In this document: positions 4,599 to 8,652 of the stretch, piece by piece
Numbering within the stretch: position 1 is the stretch's first letter
Layout of the letters: every line of letters starts with the position of its first letter
Assembly: GCA_964648215.1 (NCBI GenBank)
Contig: CAZYMF010000206.1
Coordinates: 1 to 8,652, forward strand
Length of the DNA: 8,652 nt
Origin: CAZYMF01 sp964648215
GTDB lineage: Bacteria; Desulfobacterota; Binatia; HRBIN30; JACQVA1
Direction: 5' to 3'
The notes under the pieces: model-generated
What the model saw: only the letters and a program-made list of their open reading frames with translations
Databases searched by the model: none
What the model was told of the DNA's origin: nothing
Made by a program: the position numbers and the translations under genes

Positions 4599-5045
4599 CT
4601 ATTTCGGCGTCGGGGCGTGTTGCGGCGCCGGGAGACGGGGATCGGTGATGCGAATGGTCTTGCCCTCCCTCCTCACCACGTAGCCGCGCCGTTCAACCTC
4701 CGCGAGGAACAGGCGTTGGGCCTCCTCCACGGTGACCCGGTGGTCGAGCTTGAGATCGATGCGCTCCGCGCCGACGCCTCTGAGGATGTAGTGCGTCCGG
4801 GTCAGGTCGGCGAAGACCTTTGCCAGGAGCGGGATCGGCATTTGCTCGAAGTTGGGCTTGATGAACTTCGTTTTGTCCGGGTGCGCCCGGGCTCCGGATT
4901 CCGCGGCGGCATCGTGGGAGCCGGCTCGCACCGCTGTCGAGCAAGCGGGCAGAGCACAGAGCAGCAGCAGGACCAGGAGCGGGCAGAGAGAAAGGGCGTG
5001 CGCGAACGACGATCGCGTCGTCTGGACGAGACTCGTAGAGCTCAT
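4599..5045 (-). CDS. Lipoprotein with a secretin N0-like (GspD N-terminal) domain
   Basis: A 148-residue protein from ATG 5045. After a polar start it has LSLCPLLVLLLLCALPAC (residues about 18-35), a signal peptide with lipobox LPAC and the acylated cysteine at 35. After a linker, residues 61-135 run FIKPNFEQMPIPLLAKVFAD, LTRTHYILRGVG, IDLKLDHRVTVEEAQRLFL, EVERRGYVVRREGKTIRITD. This is the beta-alpha-beta pattern of the N0 domain of GspD-type secretins (FxNFxxxxIxxLxxxxxxLTGxxxxxxxxVxGxVTxxxxxxxxxxExxxxFxxxLxxxGxxxxxxGxxxxI). No secretin barrel follows. It may be a small accessory that contacts a type II secretion or similar channel in the periplasm; that is inference. An in-frame ATG at 5198 is possible but would place 50 residues before the signal peptide. 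No clear Shine-Dalgarno is seen at either. Confidence 0.75.
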   Translation of the reverse strand: MSSTSLVQTTRSSFAHALSLCPLLVLLLLCALPACSTAVRAGSHDAAAESGARAHPDKTKFIKPNFEQMPIPLLAKVFADLTRTHYILRGVGAERIDLKLDHRVTVEEAQRLFLAEVERRGYVVRREGKTIRITDPRLPAPQHAPTPK

Positions 5046-5227
5046 AGAGTCGCGAACATACGGCGATCCGGCAATCCGGCGCAACCACCCGTCGGGAGGC
5101 GATCGTTGTCGCCGCCGCCGCGACCCGGTCGTCAGTGCCGCCGCAGGCGCAAACGCAGGAGCCGAGTGCCGCGCCGGCCCCTCGTGCTGCTCGGTCATCG
5201 CGGCCGTTGCGTAGCATGAGAGGAGAC

Positions 5228-5294
5228 GGCACCGGCAGGATGCCAGTGCCCCCGGGGTTGAAGTGCGTCGGGGGCACAGACTTCCAGCCCGTGC
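5228..5294. repeat. Pair of REP-like palindromes (GGCACnGGCAGGATGCC type)
   Basis: The first hairpin is GGCACCGGCA (5228-5237), GGA, TGCCAGTGCC (5241-5250), with one mismatch in a 10-bp stem. The second, GCACAGACT-TCC-AGCCCGTGC (5274-5294), has two A-C mismatches in 9 bp. Read on the minus strand they give the spurious peptides WKSVP and GGTGILPV, which recur in mis-predicted ORFs of repeat-rich bacterial genomes. The unit sits in the divergent gap between the N0-like lipoprotein gene and the large barrel gene. Confidence 0.7.
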
Positions 5295-5332
5295 TCGTGC
5301 GACAGCGACGAGTCCGGGCTTGACTCCTCCCG

Positions 5333-8095
5333 GTGGCGGCGGAACAACGCTCGGGGCGAGATGGGGTATGCGAATTGAGGGGTAGAGCACGAGCCGGGCG
5401 AGGCTGCGCTGACGGAACCTCGCCTCGCTTGCGTCTGTGGGAGCTGCTGTTGACGGTCGGCATCGCCGTGCTGTTGTCGGCGGGCGGCCCGTCACGGGCG
5501 CTGGGAGCCGCGGCTCCGCGCACCCACTACGACGTCCGGGCCGCGCTCTCGGCCGCGGCGCCGCAGCTCAGCGGTACCGTCGGTATCGACTTCACCAATC
5601 CCACCGCGAAGCCGCTCGACGAGGTATATCTCTTCCTGTTTCCCAACCGCTTCGCCCGACCCGATGCGGGCGTCAACGATTTCAATCGTCCGTTCGTGTA
5701 CCCGGAGCAGGACTTCGACCCGGGGTCGATGGCCATCGAAGAGGCGCGCGACGGCGACACCCTCGCCCTGTTGCAACGGGTCGCTCACCCGGGGCTTCCC
5801 GACGGCACGCTGATGCGGATGCCGATCGCGCCGCTGCCGCCGGGTGCGACGCGCCGGCTCACCTTGCGCTTTCGCACCATCGTGCCCTATCGCTTCGGCA
5901 CCTTCGGGCACTTCGAGGGCCAGATCACCGCCGTCGGCGGCTGGTATCCCTACCTGGCGGCGGTCGACGCGGACGGCAACTGGCTGCTCGATGAGCCGCC
6001 GCCGCTGGCGGATTTCGCCGTTCACCTGACGAACGGCTCCGGGCTCGAGGGGGTTCTCAACGGCCGGCAATTCGCGCGCGAACAGACGGTGGCGGCCGAG
6101 CTGCCCGCGGTGCACTACCTGTCGCTGGTGGCGGCGCCGCAGCTGCTGCGCTCGGAGACCGCGGTGGACGGAACCCGGGTGGTGTTCTTCCATCGCCCGA
6201 AGCACCGTGCCTCGCGCATCAGCAACGAGCCGCCGCGAACCGAGCTCATGCTCGCCACGCTGCGCGGGATCCTCGAGCAGCGACCGCCAGTCGTGCCGCC
6301 GCCGCCGGCCGAGCTGACCGTGGTCGAGGCGCCGTTGCGCCTGGACCTCACCGCTCCCGGCGAGGGCGAGGTCGTGGTTTCCGACCGTGCCCTGGAGGTG
6401 AACTGGTTGCTGCGACCGTTCCACGAGCTGCAGATCGCCCAGGCCGTCTATGCCGAGCTGATGCGGCCGGTGCTGGCCGCACGCGAGCCGGCCGGCGACT
6501 ATGGCTGGGTGAGCGAAGGTCTGTCGCGGATCGCGGCCGACCGCTTCTTCGCCCGCACCCGCGCCGGCACGCGCAGCGTCCACGACTGGATCGAGCTGTT
6601 CAACATCTTCGCCATCGTCGATCGCTTCGAGAGCGTACCCAAGATCCCTTTCGTCGATGCCTTCTTCGAGCGCTCGCGCATTGCCGATCCGCTGCACGCT
6701 CGCATCGACACCTTCAACAACTCCTGGCCCCCCGGCCGCGTCATTCTGGGGAAGCTCCGCGCCGAGATCGGGGCCGACGAGCTCGCACGCGTCGTGAATC
6801 GCTGTCTCGCCGCGACCATCCCGTTCCGGGCCTGCGCCGGCCGCACCACCGGCCGCGACCTCGACTGGCTCTTCGCCGAGTGGCGGCAGCCCTATCCCGA
6901 CATCGACTACCGCTTCGAGTCCGTCGACCTGAACCAGCCGATCGCGCCGGGGAATCGATGGCGCCAGACGCTCACGATCCAGCGGGTCTCCTCGCGGCCG
7001 ATCCGGGAGCCGGTCACCGTTCGCCTGCGCAGCATCGGCGGGCGCGACGTCGATCTGCGCTGGAACGGGCGCGGCGACGTGGGCCATCTGTCCACCGAGA
7101 CGAAGAGCCGTGTCGGCCAGGCGGTGATCGACCCGACGCGCCGGCTGATCGAGGACACGCGCGCCGACAACGCGTCGCCGCCGAGCCGGCAGGTGGTTCT
7201 CGACACCGCCGAGGTCGAGATCAGCTCCACGGAGTTCGGCATCTCCGGCCTGGTGGTCGGGCGCGACCGTTACGACTACCGCAGGGACCTGGCGGCGGCG
7301 GGCTTCTACACCAACCGCAGCATCGGCGTCACCGCCGGCGCGCGCTGGCACTGGGGCGCGCCGGTCGACGCCACCACCTATCGCCAGAATCTCTACGCTT
7401 TCTACGGTTTCCAGTCCCTCAACGGCAGCTTCACCGACGCGCGCCGGCCGACGGTGCGCACGCCCGGGCAGAACGCCTCGTTGGGGGTGCGCTACGCCTA
7501 CAGCAACGTCTTCGCCTACGACAATCCGACCGACGAGAGACACGTCGGCCTCTTCGCCGACTGGTACGACCGCGGCCTCGGCGGCGACTACGACTACGCC
7601 GACTGGGGTTACAGCCTCGTGGGCACGCACCCGCTCGGGAGCTATCGCACCATCGGCGCGTTGCAGGTGTTCAACGGCTTCAGCCATCCTTTTGGAAGCA
7701 GCGTGGTCCCGAACCAGGGCCAGTACAGCCTGGGCGGCTCGCGCTCGATCCGCGGCATCGGCGCCGAGGACGAGCTCGGCCGCAACATCTTCGTCGTCCG
7801 CGCCGAGGTGCGGCGCGACATCTATCCCGAGCTCGACCTCAACCTGTTCGACACCCTGATCCTGCGGCGCGGGCAGCTGCGGCTGTTCGCCGACAGCGGG
7901 CGGGTGAGCAACTCGGCGGGCCGCGTCTACGATCCCTCCGGCTACGCCGTCGGCCTCGGCACCGGCATCGCCGCCGTCTACGACTTCCTCGGCTTCTTTC
8001 CCGCCGTCGCCTACCTCGAGATCGCCACGCGCGTCGACGATGCCCACAAGGCGGGTGACGTGCAGGTGCTCTTCGGGACGCGGCAGGCGTTCTAG
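5333..8095 (+). CDS. M1-peptidase-like domain fused to an Omp85-like outer-membrane beta-barrel
   Basis: Up to 920 residues from GTG 5333; a TGA at 5321 bounds it. Alternative in-frame TTG starts at 5375 or 5429 lie closer to the signal peptide LRLWELLLTVGIAVLLSAGG (residues 33-52, cleavage near ALG-A58/59); no start has a clear ribosome-binding site. Residues 64-260 look like the N-terminal beta domain of M1 aminopeptidases (LSGTVGIDFTNPTAKPLDEV, then GGWYPYLA). The middle has WVSEGLSRIAADRFF (392-406), matching the W-x-NEG helix of M1 enzymes, and GRDLDWLFAEW (507-517), their late conserved stretch. In place of HExxH there is HELQI (364-368) with a wrong spacing to E395, so zinc catalysis is doubtful. 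Residues 540-600 form an Ig-like strand region. From about 636 an outer-membrane barrel follows, with GGSRSIRG (801-808) and LRLFADSGRV (849-857), the Omp85/BamA signatures, and a terminal Phe. No POTRA domain is evident. Role unknown; a surface or periplasmic binding module tethered by the barrel is plausible. Confidence 0.85.
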   Translation: MAAEQRSGRDGVCELRGRARAGRGCADGTSPRLRLWELLLTVGIAVLLSAGGPSRALGAAAPRTHYDVRAALSAAAPQLSGTVGIDFTNPTAKPLDEVYLFLFPNRFARPDAGVNDFNRPFVYPEQDFDPGSMAIEEARDGDTLALLQRVAHPGLPDGTLMRMPIAPLPPGATRRLTLRFRTIVPYRFGTFGHFEGQITAVGGWYPYLAAVDADGNWLLDEPPPLADFAVHLTNGSGLEGVLNGRQFAREQTVAAELPAVHYLSLVAAPQLLRSETAVDGTRVVFFHRPKHRASRISNEPPRTELMLATLRGILEQRPPVVPPPPAELTVVEAPLRLDLTAPGEGEVVVSDRALEVNWLLRPFHELQIAQAVYAELMRPVLAAREPAGDYGWVSEGLSRIAADRFFARTRAGTRSVHDWIELFNIFAIVDRFESVPKIPFVDAFFERSRIADPLHARIDTFNNSWPPGRVILGKLRAEIGADELARVVNRCLAATIPFRACAGRTTGRDLDWLFAEWRQPYPDIDYRFESVDLNQPIAPGNRWRQTLTIQRVSSRPIREPVTVRLRSIGGRDVDLRWNGRGDVGHLSTETKSRVGQAVIDPTRRLIEDTRADNASPPSRQVVLDTAEVEISSTEFGISGLVVGRDRYDYRRDLAAAGFYTNRSIGVTAGARWHWGAPVDATTYRQNLYAFYGFQSLNGSFTDARRPTVRTPGQNASLGVRYAYSNVFAYDNPTDERHVGLFADWYDRGLGGDYDYADWGYSLVGTHPLGSYRTIGALQVFNGFSHPFGSSVVPNQGQYSLGGSRSIRGIGAEDELGRNIFVVRAEVRRDIYPELDLNLFDTLILRRGQLRLFADSGRVSNSAGRVYDPSGYAVGLGTGIAAVYDFLGFFPAVAYLEIATRVDDAHKAGDVQVLFGTRQAF

Positions 8096-8119
8096 GGAAC
8101 ATGGCTCCGCATGGGCACC

Positions 8120-8181
8120 GCGGATTCACTCGCGGCCGTCGCGTGCGAGCACCGAACGTCTCCTGCGGGGCTCCGCCCCTG
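8120..8181 (+). repeat. 62-bp interspersed repeat, copy 1
   Basis: Matches 8534-8595 without gaps at 53 of 62 positions; the last 24 bases are identical. That constant end contains the hairpin GGGGC-TCC-GCCCC. The differences are concentrated in the first 38 bases. Confidence 0.85.
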
Positions 8182-8462
8182 GGCTCGTGAACGCCGGCGG
8201 CGACCTCTGGGCTGTGCAGGTTGGCCGCCGCGTAATTCTTCGACAAGATCGAGCCGCTTCCAGTTCCGTCATCCCGGCAATCTTCAGGCCGGGATCCATC
8301 CGGATGAAGGGCCGCGACCTCGCACCTCCGACCTCTTCTCTTTTCTTCTCTGCCGGGCATCCGACTCCAACAGCAGGTCGAGGGATAGACCGTCCTGCGT
8401 TTCCGGCGAGGCTTCCAAGCCGCGGCCCATTGCCCGGCTCCGGGGCGCGGAGAAGGGAGTGT
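8182..8462. other. Intergenic region without a convincing gene
   Basis: Open frames here are short, in several frames at once, and show no family motif or ribosome-binding site. Apart from the palindrome at 8271-8295 no structured element was recognised. A pyrimidine-rich run (about 8331-8352) is present but has no assigned role. Confidence 0.5.
8271..8295. repeat. GTCATCCCGGC-type palindrome
   Basis: ATCCCGGC (8271-8278) and GCCGGGAT (8288-8295) form a perfect 8-bp stem around a 9-base loop, preceded by CCGTC and followed by CCATCC. It belongs to the widespread GTCATTCCCGCGAAAGCGGGAATCC style of interspersed palindromes; the relation is by resemblance. Confidence 0.65.
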
Positions 8463-8497
8463 GAGGGAAGGACCAGCGCCCCTCTGGTCCTTCCCTC
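8463..8497. repeat. Perfect 14-bp inverted repeat
   Basis: GAGGGAAGGACCAG (8463-8476) and CTGGTCCTTCCCTC (8484-8497) are exact reverse complements around the 7-base loop CGCCCCT. There is no T-run, so it is more likely an interspersed palindrome than a terminator. It lies 368 bases after the barrel gene. Confidence 0.75.
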
Positions 8498-8505
8498 GCC
8501 GGGGC

Positions 8506-8523
8506 GCAGGGGCGAAGCCCCGC
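8506..8523 (-). repeat. Inverted partial copy of the repeat's constant hairpin
   Basis: GGGGC-GAA-GCCCC, flanked by GCA and GC, is the reverse complement, with one change, of the GCGGGGCTCCGCCCCTGC end of the 62-bp repeat. With the copies at 8163-8181 and 8578-8595 it makes three copies of one palindrome within 450 bases. Confidence 0.7.
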
Positions 8524-8533
8524 AACCGGCGCG

Positions 8534-8595
8534 GCGGAGTTACTCGCAGCCGTTGCGTGTGAGCACGACAAGTCTCCTGCGGGGCTCCGCCCCTG
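8534..8595 (+). repeat. 62-bp interspersed repeat, copy 2
   Basis: The second gap-free copy of the unit at 8120-8181, with 9 differences, all in the first 38 bases. It shares the identical 24-base end with the GGGGC-TCC-GCCCC hairpin, and it is preceded at once by the inverted copy at 8506-8523. Confidence 0.85.
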
Positions 8596-8601
8596 CACCC
8601 A

Positions 8602-8636
8602 CGAGGGAGAAACCGAAAGGCGCGGTTTCCCCCTCG
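8602..8636. repeat. Palindrome with one mismatch near the right edge
   Basis: CGAGGGAGAAACC (8602-8614) pairs with GGTTTCCCCCTCG (8624-8636), 12 of 13 positions, around the loop GAAAGGCGC. Part of the repeat-dense right end; no T-run. Confidence 0.65.
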
Positions 8637-8652
8637 AGCTCCCCCTTCGCGC

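Noticed and set aside
4693..5523. A 276-codon minus-strand open frame across the divergent gap
   Set aside because: It translates REP-like repeats (GGTGILPV) and runs out of frame with the N0-like lipoprotein gene.
5492..8047. An 851-codon open frame antisense to the barrel gene
   Set aside because: It mirrors the codon structure of the plus-strand gene in high-GC DNA, has low-complexity Ala/Gly/Val/Arg composition, and no motif; the plus frame has a signal peptide and clear domains.

Overview
The window is high-GC bacterial DNA, apparently from an uncultured Gram-negative. It carries several outer-membrane-type proteins: three predicted lipoproteins and one beta-barrel fusion. The partial gene at the left edge resembles the glycine/sarcosine/betaine reductase selenoprotein B (GrdB)-like family. 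Interspersed palindromic repeats of several families suggest a large proteobacterial/Binatota-like or similar genome. That placement is inference; no rRNA, tRNA or CRISPR array is visible.

Left part (1-344): the start of a GrdB-like gene on the minus strand, running off the window.

Centre-left (about 497-2994): a small, decayed chromosomal integron, which is the main find. A tyrosine recombinase with the integron-integrase hallmark domain (intI, minus strand) has lost its N-terminus and carries two frameshifts. Downstream of its 3' end, in the same orientation, lie two complete gene cassettes bounded by three identical GTTCGGC core sites (minus strand; GCCGAAC at 1971-1977, 1217-1223 and 497-503). 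Cassette 1 (1223-1976, 754 bp) encodes a lipoprotein and ends in an 86-bp attC. Cassette 2 (503-1222, 720 bp) encodes an antitoxin and a RelE/ParE toxin with its own promoter, and ends in a 135-bp attC. Integrase and cassettes point the same way, so this is the uncommon 'inverted integrase' layout.

Centre (3163-5045): a class I SAM-dependent methyltransferase with an N-terminal winged-helix-like domain, a 65-residue putative lipoprotein, and a convergent lipoprotein with a domain resembling the secretin N0 domain of GspD.

Right part (5333-8095): a roughly 900-residue secreted protein. It joins an M1-aminopeptidase-like region lacking an intact HExxH motif to a C-terminal Omp85-like outer-membrane barrel. 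The last 550 bases contain no convincing gene but hold at least four kinds of palindromic or duplicated repeats.
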